From NCBI RefSeq assembly GCF_001591005.1, contig NZ_BCTY01000023.1:1-55570 (forward strand): DNA of 55,570 nucleotides, in the 5' to 3' direction. Both the position numbers and the translations under genes were made by a program. The notes below the pieces were generated by a model. It saw only the letters and a program-made list of their open reading frames with translations, searched no databases and was not told where the DNA came from. Source of the DNA: Sphingomonas sanguinis NBRC 13937. Its GTDB lineage: Bacteria > Pseudomonadota > Alphaproteobacteria > Sphingomonadales > Sphingomonadaceae. Below are positions 8,800-17,001 of this stretch, piece by piece (positions within the stretch are counted from its first letter, which is position 1; every line of letters begins with the position of its first letter).

Positions 8800-9389
8800 T
8801 GAACCCGATCGACGACGCCAGCCTGGACCGGCTGTTCCGCGAGGGCCGCACCTTCAACCATTATCTCGACAAGGCCGTCGGCGAGGACGAGATCCGGGCG
8901 ATCTGGGATCTGATGAAGATGCCGCCGACCTCGACCAACCAGAGCCCGGCGCGCCTGGTCTGGTGCCTGAGCGCGGAGGCGAAGGAAAAGCTCGCGTCCT
9001 GCGCCTCGGACAGCAATGCCGACAAGATCCGCAACGCGCCCGCCGCCGTCATCATCGGCATGGACGTGAACTTCCACGAAACCCTGCCGCAGCTGTTCCC
9101 GCATGTGGACGCCAAGAGCTGGTTCGACGGCAATACCGAACTGCGCGAGGCCTCGGCCTTCCGCAACAGCTCGCTTCAGGGCGCCTATCTGATCCTCGCC
9201 GCGCGTGCGCTGGGGCTCGATACCGGGGCGATGTCGGGCTTCGACCAGGGCGCGGTGGACAAGGCGTTCTTTGCCGATCAGCCGGGCGTGCGGTCGAACT
9301 TCATCGCGACGCTGGGTTATGGCGACACCTCCAAGCTGCACCCGCGCAACCCCCGGCTGGCGTTCGAGCAAGCCAACCGAATCGCCTGA
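8799..9389 (+). CDS. RutE-like malonic semialdehyde reductase/nitroreductase
   Basis: 196-residue FMN-dependent nitroreductase-fold protein. Length and sequence features (MPPTSTNQSPAR for flavin phosphate binding, RNSSLQGAYLILAARALGL in the middle, ATLGYGD near the end) match the RutE/HadB group. In the pyrimidine Rut pathway this enzyme reduces malonic semialdehyde to 3-hydroxypropionate. No other rut genes are nearby, so a general housekeeping reductase role is equally possible. The start ATG overlaps the stop of the Nfu gene. It is followed after seven bases by tsaB, so these genes probably form one transcript. Confidence 0.85.
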   Translation: MNPIDDASLDRLFREGRTFNHYLDKAVGEDEIRAIWDLMKMPPTSTNQSPARLVWCLSAEAKEKLASCASDSNADKIRNAPAAVIIGMDVNFHETLPQLFPHVDAKSWFDGNTELREASAFRNSSLQGAYLILAARALGLDTGAMSGFDQGAVDKAFFADQPGVRSNFIATLGYGDTSKLHPRNPRLAFEQANRIA

Positions 9390-9396
9390 GCCAACT

Positions 9397-10047
9397 TTGC
9401 GCACGCTGGTCATCGACACCGCCACCGCCGCCTGCTCGGTCGCCCTTCTCGACGGCGACCGGGTGGTGGCGCATGGCCATGACGTGGTCGGGCGCGGCCA
9501 TGCCGAACGGCTGGTGCCGATGATCGCGGCCTTGCCCGATGGCGGCCGGGCGGAGCGCATTCTGGTCGATTGCGGGCCGGGCAGCTTCACCGGCATCCGC
9601 GTCGGCATAGCAGCGGCGCGCGGGCTGGCGCTGGGCTGGGGCGTGACCGCCTCGGGTTACAATTCGCTGGCGCTGGTCGCCGCCGCCGGGTTCGCCGCGC
9701 GCGACGACGAGGCGCTGACCGTCGTGCTGGAGGGTGGGCATGGCGAGGTCTTCGTGCAGTCCTTTGCCCGCGACCTGACCGCCCTCTCTCCCTTTGCTTC
9801 GATGAAACCCGACGCCGCGCTCGCCGCGCTGGAGGGGCGGGTCGCGATCGGCAATGGCGTGCGCTGGCTGACCGCTTTGTCGCCCGATCTGCCGGTGGTC
9901 GAGGCGCTGCCCGATGCGTCGGAGGCTTGGCGGCTGCCCGGCGACCTTACCGCCCTACCCCCGCGCCCCGTCTATGGCCGCGCGCCCGACGCCAAGTTGC
10001 CCGGCGGCATCACGCCCCCGGACGCCGTCGGTCTCGGGGCCGCCTGA
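9397..10047 (+). CDS. tsaB: tRNA threonylcarbamoyladenosine biosynthesis protein TsaB
   Basis: 216-residue member of the ASKHA-fold TsaB family, the scaffold partner of TsaD in making t6A37 in ANN-decoding tRNAs. Features: LVIDTATAACSVALLDGD at the N-terminus, the conserved GPGSFTGIRVG block, and ARGLALG. No ATG is available at the right place. The TTG at 9397 starts exactly at the family N-terminus (MRTLVIDTAT) and lies seven bases after the preceding stop. The gene is coupled to rimI through an ATGA overlap, the usual neighbour in proteobacteria. Confidence 0.95.
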   Translation: MRTLVIDTATAACSVALLDGDRVVAHGHDVVGRGHAERLVPMIAALPDGGRAERILVDCGPGSFTGIRVGIAAARGLALGWGVTASGYNSLALVAAAGFAARDDEALTVVLEGGHGEVFVQSFARDLTALSPFASMKPDAALAALEGRVAIGNGVRWLTALSPDLPVVEALPDASEAWRLPGDLTALPPRPVYGRAPDAKLPGGITPPDAVGLGAA

Positions 10048-10517
10048 TGGCCAGCATCGGCATCTCGCTTCGCCCCGGTGACGCGCGCGACGCCGGTGTG
10101 GTCGAACAGGTCATGGCCGCCGCCTTTGACCCGCAATGGGGCGAGGCCTGGAACCGGTCGCAGCTGCTCGGCGTGATGGCGCTGCCCGGTATCAAGCTGT
10201 TGATCGCCGAGGCGGGTGAAGACCCGGCGGGCTTTGCGCTGACCCGTTCGGTGCTGGACGAAGCGGAGTTGCTGCTGCTCGGCGTCACGCCGGAGCATCG
10301 CCGCGCGCGGATCGGCAGTCGGTTGGTCGAGGCGGTCGTCGCCGACTGCGCCGATCACGGCGTGACGACGCTCCATCTGGAGGTGCGGTCGAACAACCCC
10401 GCCGTGCAGTTCTATGCCGCCCATGGCTTTGCCAAGTGCGGCGAGCGGCGCAATTACTATAAGGGTGCCGACGGGCGGCATCACGACGCGCACACCTATC
10501 GTCGGTCCATCGGCTGA
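10047..10517 (+). CDS. rimI: RimI-like GNAT N-acetyltransferase
   Basis: 156-residue GNAT-fold acetyltransferase. The acetyl-CoA binding motif appears as VTPEHRRARIGSRLVEAVV, and the later LEVRSNNPAVQFYAAHGF is the typical RimI motif. RimI acetylates the N-terminus of ribosomal protein S18. The assignment rests on these motifs plus the position directly after tsaB with an overlapping ATGA. The substrate in this organism is inferred. Confidence 0.9.
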   Translation: MASIGISLRPGDARDAGVVEQVMAAAFDPQWGEAWNRSQLLGVMALPGIKLLIAEAGEDPAGFALTRSVLDEAELLLLGVTPEHRRARIGSRLVEAVVADCADHGVTTLHLEVRSNNPAVQFYAAHGFAKCGERRNYYKGADGRHHDAHTYRRSIG

Positions 10518-10536
10518 CCCGATCACAGTTTCCGGG

Positions 10537-10567
10537 TTATTGCGAGTCGCTATCCCCTTTTCGCAAT
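10537..10567 (+). promoter_or_regulatory. Candidate Fur-type operator upstream of the fur-like gene
   Basis: The 10537-10552 stretch TTATTGCGAGTCGCTA contains the perfect palindrome GCGAGTCGC and resembles the GCGA/TCGC-rich Fur boxes of alphaproteobacteria as I remember them. TTATTGCGA (10537-10545) is also repeated in inverted form as TCGCAATTA (10561-10569). It lies 50-80 bases before the fur-like start codon, which fits autoregulation. This is a visual match only. Confidence 0.4.
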
Positions 10568-10616
10568 TAGGCTTTAAGGGTAGAGAGGGGTTTGCCCGAG
10601 GAGTTGAAACGTTACC

Positions 10617-11039
10617 ATGGCCCGCAAAATCGATCTCGAAGCGCTGTGCGCCCAAAAAGGTCTGCGCATCACCGAACAGCGCCGCGTGATCGCCCGTGTC
10701 CTGTCGGAGGCGGAGGACCACCCGGACGTCGAAAAGGTCTATGAGCGCGCCGCCAAGATCGATCCCGGCATTTCGATCGCGACCGTGTACCGCACCGTCC
10801 GCCTGTTCGAGGAAGCGGGCATTCTGGACCGCCATGATTTCGGCGACGGCCGCGCCCGCTACGAGCCTTCGCCCGAAGCGCATCACGACCATCTGATCGA
10901 TGTCGAGACCGGCCGTGTGATCGAGTTCGTCGACCCGGAGCTGGAACAGCTGCAAAAGGCGATTGCCGAGAAGCTGGGCTTCCGTCTGGTCGACCACCGC
11001 ATGGAACTCTACGGCGTCAGCCTCGACCGCAAGGGATGA
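10617..11039 (+). CDS. fur: Fur-family metalloregulator (Fur/Mur type)
   Basis: 140-residue winged-helix repressor. Residues 1-85 form the DNA-binding domain (TEQRRVIARVL, then ISIATVYRTVRLFEEAGI, the recognition helix region). The dimerisation and metal domain has EAHHDHLIDVETGRVIEF, giving the usual HHDH cluster. The two CxxC pairs that bind structural zinc in many Fur proteins are absent, as in alphaproteobacterial Fur/Mur proteins. Whether it senses iron or manganese cannot be settled from sequence. The manganese-type transporter gene at 33882 is a plausible target. A GAGGAG sequence 13-18 bases before ATG 10617 serves as ribosome binding site with rather long spacing. The start of plsC overlaps its stop. 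Confidence 0.9.
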   Translation: MARKIDLEALCAQKGLRITEQRRVIARVLSEAEDHPDVEKVYERAAKIDPGISIATVYRTVRLFEEAGILDRHDFGDGRARYEPSPEAHHDHLIDVETGRVIEFVDPELEQLQKAIAEKLGFRLVDHRMELYGVSLDRKG

Positions 11040-11785
11040 TGGCGGTCGCCACTTCGACCGATGCCGACAGCAAGGGCGGCCTGCGTGCAGCGGGTCGCCT
11101 TTTGTGTATCGTGGCCGCGCTGCTGGTCGCACTGGCGCTGCATGGGACGTGGCGGGCACTGGGTCGCTTTTCGCCCTGGCCGCGGCGATTCCTGCGCCGG
11201 GTGGCGATCATCCTGGGCGCGGACATCCGCGTGGTCGGCACGCCGCTGCGCCGCGATGCCATGATTGCCGCCAATCATCTGAGCTGGATGGATATTCTGC
11301 TGCTGGCGGGCACGTCGGGTACGCGTTTTGTGGCCAAGGCGGAGGTTGCCAGCCAGCCGCTGATCGGATGGCTGGCCAGCCTCAACCGCACACTCTTCGT
11401 CGAGCGCGGCGACCGGCTGGGCGTCGGCGATCAGGTCGCGACGATCCGCGCCGCCCTGACCAAGGGGCAGCCGCTGGCGGTGTTTCCCGAGGGGACAACC
11501 GGTGACGACCTGTCGATCCTGCCTTTCAAGCCTGCGCTCTTCGCGGCGCTGGTCCCGCCGCTGCCCGGCATCCGGGTGCAGCCGGTGCGGGTCGACTATG
11601 GCGCGGCGGCGGCCGATCTGGCCTGGCTCGGCACCGATCCGGGCGATGCCCATGTCAAACGGGTGTTGCGGCGGCGGGGACGGTTCACCGTCACGCTCCA
11701 TTATCTGGAGCCTTTCGATCCTGCCGACTTCCCCGACCGCAAGGCGATCGCGGCGGAGGCCCGGCGGCGGATCGTCATGTCCTGA
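11036..11785 (+). CDS. plsC: 1-acyl-sn-glycerol-3-phosphate acyltransferase (PlsC-like)
   Basis: 249-residue membrane-associated acyltransferase that would convert lysophosphatidate to phosphatidate in phospholipid synthesis. There is a hydrophobic N-terminal segment at about residues 20-40. The catalytic HX4D motif is in NHLSWMD, and the glycerophosphate-binding EGTT is in FPEGTTGDD. Two ATGs, 11036 and 11039, both overlap the fur stop and differ by one residue. Position between fur and miaB is common in alphaproteobacteria. Acyl chain preference is unknown; ornithine-lipid acyltransferases share these motifs. Confidence 0.88.
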   Translation: MMAVATSTDADSKGGLRAAGRLLCIVAALLVALALHGTWRALGRFSPWPRRFLRRVAIILGADIRVVGTPLRRDAMIAANHLSWMDILLLAGTSGTRFVAKAEVASQPLIGWLASLNRTLFVERGDRLGVGDQVATIRAALTKGQPLAVFPEGTTGDDLSILPFKPALFAALVPPLPGIRVQPVRVDYGAAAADLAWLGTDPGDAHVKRVLRRRGRFTVTLHYLEPFDPADFPDRKAIAAEARRRIVMS

Positions 11786-11847
11786 AATAGGCCATCGCCT
11801 CATCGGGGTCGGCGCGGTAGCATCCGCTGACCATTTGGGGGGAAGCC

Positions 11848-12240
11848 ATGCTCAAGACGATTCTCGTAGCCGCCAGCCTGATGACCGCCACCGCCGCGAG
11901 CGCGCAGATGGCCAATCCCTGCCCCATGGGCACCCAGCCCGCCACCATCCGCCACAACAAGATCAAACCCGGCCAGTGGGCGACCTTCGCCAAGGCGGTG
12001 GCCGCGCATAACGCGTGGTACACCAGTCACAACGACCCGACCCGCACCACCCTGGTCCGCGTGTTGACCAAGGGCCCCAGCGGCCCCACCGTCACCGATG
12101 CCGAAGCGGTGACGGTCACCCGCTATGGCACGACCAAATCCCAGGGGCCCCGCGACGCGGCCTATTCCGCCTTCACCGAACTCTACCGCCAGAGCAGCGA
12201 CATGGCCGACGAAACCCGCGTGTGCCTGCCCAAGGGCTGA
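11848..12240 (+). CDS. Small exported protein of unknown function
   Basis: 130 residues with a clear signal peptide (basic MLK start, hydrophobic to about 15, cleavage near ASAQ at 20). The mature part has two cysteines (near positions 25 and 126) that could pair in the periplasm, and reads as one compact domain with no membrane segment. A strong GGGGGGAA site precedes ATG 11848 by five to eleven bases. I do not recognise a family. It stands alone between plsC and miaB and is followed directly by a REP-like repeat. Confidence 0.75.
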   Translation: MLKTILVAASLMTATAASAQMANPCPMGTQPATIRHNKIKPGQWATFAKAVAAHNAWYTSHNDPTRTTLVRVLTKGPSGPTVTDAEAVTVTRYGTTKSQGPRDAAYSAFTELYRQSSDMADETRVCLPKG

Positions 12241-12245
12241 CCTTC

Positions 12246-12365
12246 TTCCTTCCCTACAAGGGGAGGGGGACCCGCGAAGCTGGTGGAGGGGTATTCCGCC
12301 ATCGAGAGCGCCACACCCCTCCATCATCGCTGACGCGATGCCACCTCTCCTTGCAGGGGAGGAAT
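12246..12365. repeat. REP-like element, copy D (complete)
   Basis: Complete mirrored element immediately after the small exported protein and before miaB. The left outer hairpin carries two changes (CTTCCCTACAAGGGGAGG). The left inner stem is ACCCGC-GAA-GCTGGT. The right inner stem, read on the reverse strand, is CATCGC-GTCA-GCGATG, a sequence found in no other copy yet fully paired. Confidence 0.85.
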
Positions 12366-12420
12366 AGTGGGCATACGCCCAACGCTGGCGAGCGTGCGGC
12401 TTTTGCGATAAGGGGCGCGG

Positions 12421-13743
12421 ATGCCCGCATCCCCCAAGACCTTTCACGTCAAGTCCTTCGGCTGTCAGATGAACGTCTATGACGGCGAGCGCATGGCCGA
12501 ATTGATGGCCGCGCAAGGCCTGTCCACGACCGACGATGCCAGCGCCGCCGATCTGATCGTCCTCAACACCTGCCATATCCGTGAGCGCGCGACCGAGCGG
12601 GTCTATTCGGAGATCGGTCGTCTGCGGAAAGATGCGGGCGAGCAGGGCCGCAAGCCGATGATCGCCGTCGCGGGCTGCGTGGCCCAGGCCGAGGGGGCGG
12701 AGATCGTCCGCCGCGCCAAGGTCGATGTGGTCGTCGGCCCGCAGGCCTATCACAATCTGCCCGAGCTGGTCGCCAAGGCCGCGGCGGGCGAGGCCGCGCT
12801 CGACACCGACATGCCCGTCGAATCCAAGTTCGGCCATCTGCCCGGCCGCCGCAAGGTGAACCCGTCGGCCTTCCTGACCGTGCAGGAAGGCTGCGACAAA
12901 TTCTGCACCTATTGCGTCGTGCCCTATACGCGCGGGGCCGAGGTCAGCCGGTCCTATGCGGCGATCATGGACGAGGCGCGGTCGCTGGTCGATGCGGGCG
13001 CGCGCGAGATCACGCTGCTGGGTCAGAACGTCAACGCGTGGAACGATGCGGACGATCGCGGCCTGCACGGGCTGATCCGCGAGATGGACCGCATTCCGGG
13101 GCTGCACCGCATCCGCTATACCACCAGCCACCCCAACGACATGACGCAGGGGCTGATCGACGCGCACCGCGATGTCGAAAGCCTGATGCCCTTCCTGCAC
13201 CTGCCGGTGCAGTCGGGCAGCGACCGCATCCTGAAGGCGATGAACCGCCAACATACGCGCGACAGCTATATGCGGGTGATGGACCGGGTGCGCGCGGCGC
13301 GCCCTGACATCGCGCTGTCAGGCGACTTCATCGTCGGCTTCCCCGGCGAGACCGAAGCGGACTTCGCCGACACGCTGAGTCTGGTCGACGCGATGGGCCA
13401 TGCCCAGGCGTTCAGCTTCAAATACTCGCCCCGCCCCGGGACCCCCGCCGCGACGATGGCGGATCAGGTTCCGGCCGAGGTGATGGACGACCGGCTCCAG
13501 CGGCTCCAGGCCGCGCTCAACCGCGACCAGCATGCGTTCAACCTGGCCAGCGTCGGGCGGACCTGCACCATCCTGCTGGAGCGGCGTGGCAAGCTGCCCG
13601 GCCAGATGCTCGGCAAGTCGCCCTGGCTCCAGTCGGTCCACCTGATCGGCGACCACCAGATTGGCGATCTCGTCGAAGTCGAGCTGGTCGCGGCCGGGCC
13701 GAACTCGTTGACCGGGCAGGCGAAGGTGAAGGCGGCGGCGTAA
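12421..13743 (+). CDS. miaB: tRNA-2-methylthio-N6-dimethylallyladenosine synthase MiaB
   Basis: 440-residue radical-SAM methylthiotransferase acting on i6A37 of tRNA. The N-terminal domain binds the auxiliary cluster through C15, C50 and C85. The radical-SAM cluster cysteines are C157, C161 and C164 (GCDKFCTYC). A TRAM domain closes the protein (from about residue 375). Length is typical. ATG 12421 begins [18 protein letters not shown], matching the family start. It requires iron-sulfur carriers such as the Nfu protein encoded 4 kb upstream (inference). Confidence 0.97.
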   Translation: MPASPKTFHVKSFGCQMNVYDGERMAELMAAQGLSTTDDASAADLIVLNTCHIRERATERVYSEIGRLRKDAGEQGRKPMIAVAGCVAQAEGAEIVRRAKVDVVVGPQAYHNLPELVAKAAAGEAALDTDMPVESKFGHLPGRRKVNPSAFLTVQEGCDKFCTYCVVPYTRGAEVSRSYAAIMDEARSLVDAGAREITLLGQNVNAWNDADDRGLHGLIREMDRIPGLHRIRYTTSHPNDMTQGLIDAHRDVESLMPFLHLPVQSGSDRILKAMNRQHTRDSYMRVMDRVRAARPDIALSGDFIVGFPGETEADFADTLSLVDAMGHAQAFSFKYSPRPGTPAATMADQVPAEVMDDRLQRLQAALNRDQHAFNLASVGRTCTILLERRGKLPGQMLGKSPWLQSVHLIGDHQIGDLVEVELVAAGPNSLTGQAKVKAAA

Positions 13744-13797
13744 CCCGAACACCGTTCGGGCTGAGCGAGGTCGAAGCCTACGCCCGCACTTCCGCGA

Positions 13798-14062
13798 TTT
13801 TGTTCACGCGGAGGCGCGGAGATGTCTGGCCTGCCGATGGTTCATCCGGCCTTCGCGGCCGGGAGACCCATGACGGTATGCCTGAAGCAAACAGGCCAAG
13901 ATCGCGGCTGGATAAACCCTCTCCGCGCCTCCGCGTCTTCGCGTCTTCGCGCGAACAAATCTTCTTAATCGCGCAGAGGCGCAGAGGACGCAGGGGCAGC
14001 AGAATGTCTCCCGACTGAAACCGAGGGCTCTTCTTCTCCGCGCCCTCTGCGCCTCTGCGCGC
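13798..14062. repeat. Composite inverted repeat in the miaB-phoH gap
   Basis: The 420-base gap between miaB and phoH holds no convincing gene. It contains two nested-type inverted repeats made from the same motif. Arm 1 (13798-13822, TTTTGTTCACGCGGAGGCGC and on) pairs with 13920-13959, which ends in GCGAACAAA. Arm 2 (13970-13992, CGCGCAGAGGCGCAGAGG) pairs with 14039-14061 (CCTCTGCGCCTCTGCGCG). A short copy of the sphingomonad dispersed sequence CCGTTCGGGCTGAGCG lies at 13752-13767, just after miaB. A run of six A follows arm 2 at about 14063-14068. Confidence 0.7.
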
Positions 14063-14163
14063 AAAAAAGCCTCATCCCGTCACACCCATGTCACGCAATT
14101 TCGCTGGCGTTCCGGTCCTGTCGCCCCCATCTTGGTGGTGACCACAGACGGTGAAAGGACCGC

Positions 14164-15162
14164 ATGAGCCGCAAGCCCCTCCCCGCCCAGGCCGGTGAAC
14201 GCAGCCGGGCGGAACTCAGCTTCGACAAGCCGCAAGTGCTGGCGCAGCTGTTCGGCCAATATGACCGCAATCTGGTCGCATTGGAAAATCGACTGGGCGT
14301 CTACATCACCGCACGCGGCAACCGTGTCGGGCTGGAGGGAACCGCCGAGCAGGTCGCGCTGGCCCGCGACGTGCTGAACGATCTCTATGCCCGTATCCAG
14401 CGCGGCGAGGAGATCGATACCGGCTTGGTCGACGCCGCGATCGCGATGGCGTCCGAACCGACGCTCGACGGCATCCTGAGTGCCGAGCGCAGCTCGACCC
14501 CGTCGGTCATGATCCGCACGCGCAAGAAGACGATCGTGCCGCGCACCCCGGCCCAGGCGCATTACATGAAGGAGCTCGTGTCCCACGACATGATCTTCGC
14601 GCTCGGCCCGGCGGGCACCGGCAAGACCTATGTCGCGGTCGCGCAGGCGGTGGCGCAGCTGATCACCGGATCGGTCCAGCGGCTGATCCTGTCGCGCCCG
14701 GCGGTCGAGGCGGGTGAGAAGCTGGGCTTCCTGCCCGGCGACATGAAGGAGAAGGTCGATCCCTATCTTCGCCCGCTCTACGATGCGCTGCACGACTGCC
14801 TGCCCGCCGAGCAGGTCGAGCGGCGGATCGCCAGCGGCGAGATCGAGATCGCGCCGATCGCCTTCATGCGCGGCCGGACGCTGGCCGATGCCTTCGTCAT
14901 CCTCGACGAAGCACAGAACACCACGCCGGCGCAGATGAAGATGTTCCTGACCCGCTTCGGCCAGAACAGCCGCATGGTCATTTGCGGCGACCCGAACCAG
15001 GTCGATCTTCCCGGCGGCGTCGCGGCCTCGGGACTGGCCGATGCCGTGCGACGTCTGGAGGGTGTCGAGGGCATCGCGATGAGCCGCTTCACCGCCGCCG
15101 ACGTGGTTCGCCACCCGATCGTGGGCCGGATCGTCGATGCCTATGAAGGGCCTAACGCCTGA
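14164..15162 (+). CDS. phoH: PhoH-family ATPase
   Basis: 332-residue cytoplasmic ATPase of the PhoH/PhoL group. A small KH-like N-terminal region (to about 100) precedes the P-loop domain: Walker A GPAGTGKT at 148-155, Walker B LDEAQN at 247-252, and the helicase-like motif ICGDPNQVDLP after it. The RBS AAAGGA lies six bases before ATG 14164. The genes miaB-phoH-ybeY-corC form a widely conserved row linked to RNA processing and ribosome quality. The exact biochemical role of PhoH proteins is not settled. Confidence 0.95.
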   Translation: MSRKPLPAQAGERSRAELSFDKPQVLAQLFGQYDRNLVALENRLGVYITARGNRVGLEGTAEQVALARDVLNDLYARIQRGEEIDTGLVDAAIAMASEPTLDGILSAERSSTPSVMIRTRKKTIVPRTPAQAHYMKELVSHDMIFALGPAGTGKTYVAVAQAVAQLITGSVQRLILSRPAVEAGEKLGFLPGDMKEKVDPYLRPLYDALHDCLPAEQVERRIASGEIEIAPIAFMRGRTLADAFVILDEAQNTTPAQMKMFLTRFGQNSRMVICGDPNQVDLPGGVAASGLADAVRRLEGVEGIAMSRFTAADVVRHPIVGRIVDAYEGPNA

Positions 15163-15265
15163 TCCTGCTTTCGCCCACACCTGCTTTCGATGGCGTAACG
15201 ATGGAACTGTTGTTAGGGGGCGGCGATTTTCACCTCGTCCGCCCCCATCACCCCGAAAGGCTCCG

Positions 15266-15781
15266 ATGATCGAGATTGCGCTGATCCATGAAGAGCCCTG
15301 GTCCGGGGACGAGGAAAGCTGGGAGGCGCTCGCCACCCGCGCCGCCCGTGCCGCGATCGAGCGGACGCCGCACGGGCCGCTGCTCACCACGCCTGCGCTG
15401 ATCGAGATTTCGGTCCGGCTGACCAGCGACGATGAGGTCCACGCCCTCAACCGTCAGTATCGGCAGAAGGACAAGTCGACCAACGTCCTGTCCTTCCCGA
15501 TGGTCCAGCCCGACCTGATCGAGACGGTGACGCAGAACTCTGACGATGGCGAGGTGCTGCTGGGCGATATCGTGCTGGCCCACGGCGTCTGTCTTGCCGA
15601 AGCGTCCGAGCGCGGGATTTCGCCCGAAACCCATGCGACTCATCTGCTGGTGCACGGCGTGCTGCATCTGCTAGGCTATGATCACATGAATGATGACGAG
15701 GCCGAAGCGATGGAGGCGATTGAACGCGACGCGCTGGCCAGCCTCGGCATCGCCGACCCTTATCTAGTGCGCGAGGACTGA
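15266..15781 (+). CDS. ybeY: Endoribonuclease YbeY (rRNA maturation factor)
   Basis: 171-residue zinc-dependent endoribonuclease for 16S rRNA 3'-end maturation and ribosome quality control. The metal-binding H3-H5-H motif is HGVLHLLGYDH, with H130, H134 and H140. The core also has the LNRQYRQKDKSTNVLSFP signature. ATG 15266 has GAAAGG five bases upstream and starts at the family N-terminus; a longer upstream frame to 15137 is not homologous. It lies 9 bases before corC. Confidence 0.97.
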   Translation: MIEIALIHEEPWSGDEESWEALATRAARAAIERTPHGPLLTTPALIEISVRLTSDDEVHALNRQYRQKDKSTNVLSFPMVQPDLIETVTQNSDDGEVLLGDIVLAHGVCLAEASERGISPETHATHLLVHGVLHLLGYDHMNDDEAEAMEAIERDALASLGIADPYLVRED

Positions 15782-15790
15782 CACCCCCCG

Positions 15791-16696
15791 ATGGCCGACG
15801 GCCCGAGTAGCAGCACCGGCAACGGTGACTCCAACGAAAACAGCATCTGGCAGGGGCTGAAGTCCCTTATCTTCGGCGGCGAGCAGGAAGAGTCGCTGCG
15901 CGACCAGTTGGAAGAGGCGATCGACCGGCACGAAGGCGATCCCGGCCCCGACGCCAAGGGCGACCTGACCCCGCTGGAGCGGCAGATGGTGCGCAACCTG
16001 CTGCATTTCAGCGAGCGTGATGCGGGGGATGTGGGCGTGCCCCGCGCCGACATCATCGCGGTCGAGGAGCGGACGACCTTCGACCATCTGGTCCAAATCT
16101 TTGCCGAGGCCGGGCACAGCCGCCTGCCCGTCTATCGCGAAACGCTCGACCAGATCATCGGCATGGTCCACATCAAGGACGTGTTCAACATCCTGGCGAC
16201 CGGCGCGGAACATCCCGCCACCATCGCCGGGCTGATCCGTGATCCGCTCTATGTGCCGATGTCGCGCGGCGCGCTCGATCTGCTGGCCGACATGCGCCAG
16301 AAGCGGGTGCATCTGGCCGTCGTGCTCGACGAATATTCGGGCACCGAGGGTCTGGTCACCATCGAGGACCTGATCGAGGAGATCGTCGGTGAGATCGAGG
16401 ACGAGCATGACGACGCGCCGCAGGCGCTGCTCGTGCCGCTCGACGGCGGGGCGTGGGACGCCGATGCGCGCGTCAGCCTGGAAGAGGTCGGCCGTGCCGT
16501 CGACCCGTCGCTGGAAGAAGCCGAGGACGATGTCGACACGCTGGGCGGCCTGACCGCCGTCCTGGCAGGCCAGGTGCCCGAGGTCGGAACCTGTATCGAC
16601 CACCCCAGCGGCTGGCGGATCGAGGTCACCCAGGCCGATGAGCGCCGTATCCACCGCCTGAGACTGCATCCGGCGGTAGTGACGGAGGCGGAGTAA
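15791..16696 (+). CDS. corC: CorC/HlyC-type CBS-domain protein
   Basis: 301-residue cytoplasmic protein with two CBS domains (about residues 75-200) followed by a CorC_HlyC/transporter-associated domain (about 215-297). It lacks the DUF21 membrane part of larger relatives. Members are linked to magnesium/cobalt efflux or, by gene order, to envelope functions next to lnt. The sequence VDGxxDTLGGL-like stretch EDDVDTLGGLTAVLAGQVPE is typical of the C-terminal domain. No clear RBS precedes ATG 15791, which suggests coupling with ybeY. The usual next gene, lnt, is displaced by about 4 kb here. Confidence 0.93.
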   Translation: MADGPSSSTGNGDSNENSIWQGLKSLIFGGEQEESLRDQLEEAIDRHEGDPGPDAKGDLTPLERQMVRNLLHFSERDAGDVGVPRADIIAVEERTTFDHLVQIFAEAGHSRLPVYRETLDQIIGMVHIKDVFNILATGAEHPATIAGLIRDPLYVPMSRGALDLLADMRQKRVHLAVVLDEYSGTEGLVTIEDLIEEIVGEIEDEHDDAPQALLVPLDGGAWDADARVSLEEVGRAVDPSLEEAEDDVDTLGGLTAVLAGQVPEVGTCIDHPSGWRIEVTQADERRIHRLRLHPAVVTEAE

Positions 16697-17001
16697 GCGG
16701 AGCCGGGCGTGCGGCACCCTCCCACACTTCGGGAGGTGTTGGCCCTACACCCCTGCTGAGGCGCGCCGACAGATGGGACCATCACGTCCTTTCGCGCGGC
16801 GTCGCGTTCCTATTTAAGCAGCGATGCAATCGATCACATTGGTCGACACAAGGCGTTAGCGCGGCCGGCATCGCCGACCTATGCCGAGCATCAGGCCGTA
16901 CGGCTTCCCGGATCGAGGGCGCGAGACAATCTCCCTAACGCTTGCGCTCTCGAAAGGCCGTCGGTGCGCTCCCCGTGACACCGGCGGCCAAAGGTCATTG
17001 T
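16697..17001. other. Gene-free stretch at the left edge of the corC-lnt insert
   Basis: About 305 bases with no supportable gene. A hairpin CCTCCC/GGGAGG (16718-16736) lies 22 bases after corC and lacks a T run, so it is at most a weak terminator. The rest shows no recognisable repeat or RNA gene. Base composition falls towards the low values of the next gene. Confidence 0.5.

Noticed and set aside
13798..14062. CRISPR array in the miaB-phoH gap
   Set aside because: The repeated units are inverted rather than direct, irregularly spaced and without unique spacers of equal length; no cas gene is present.
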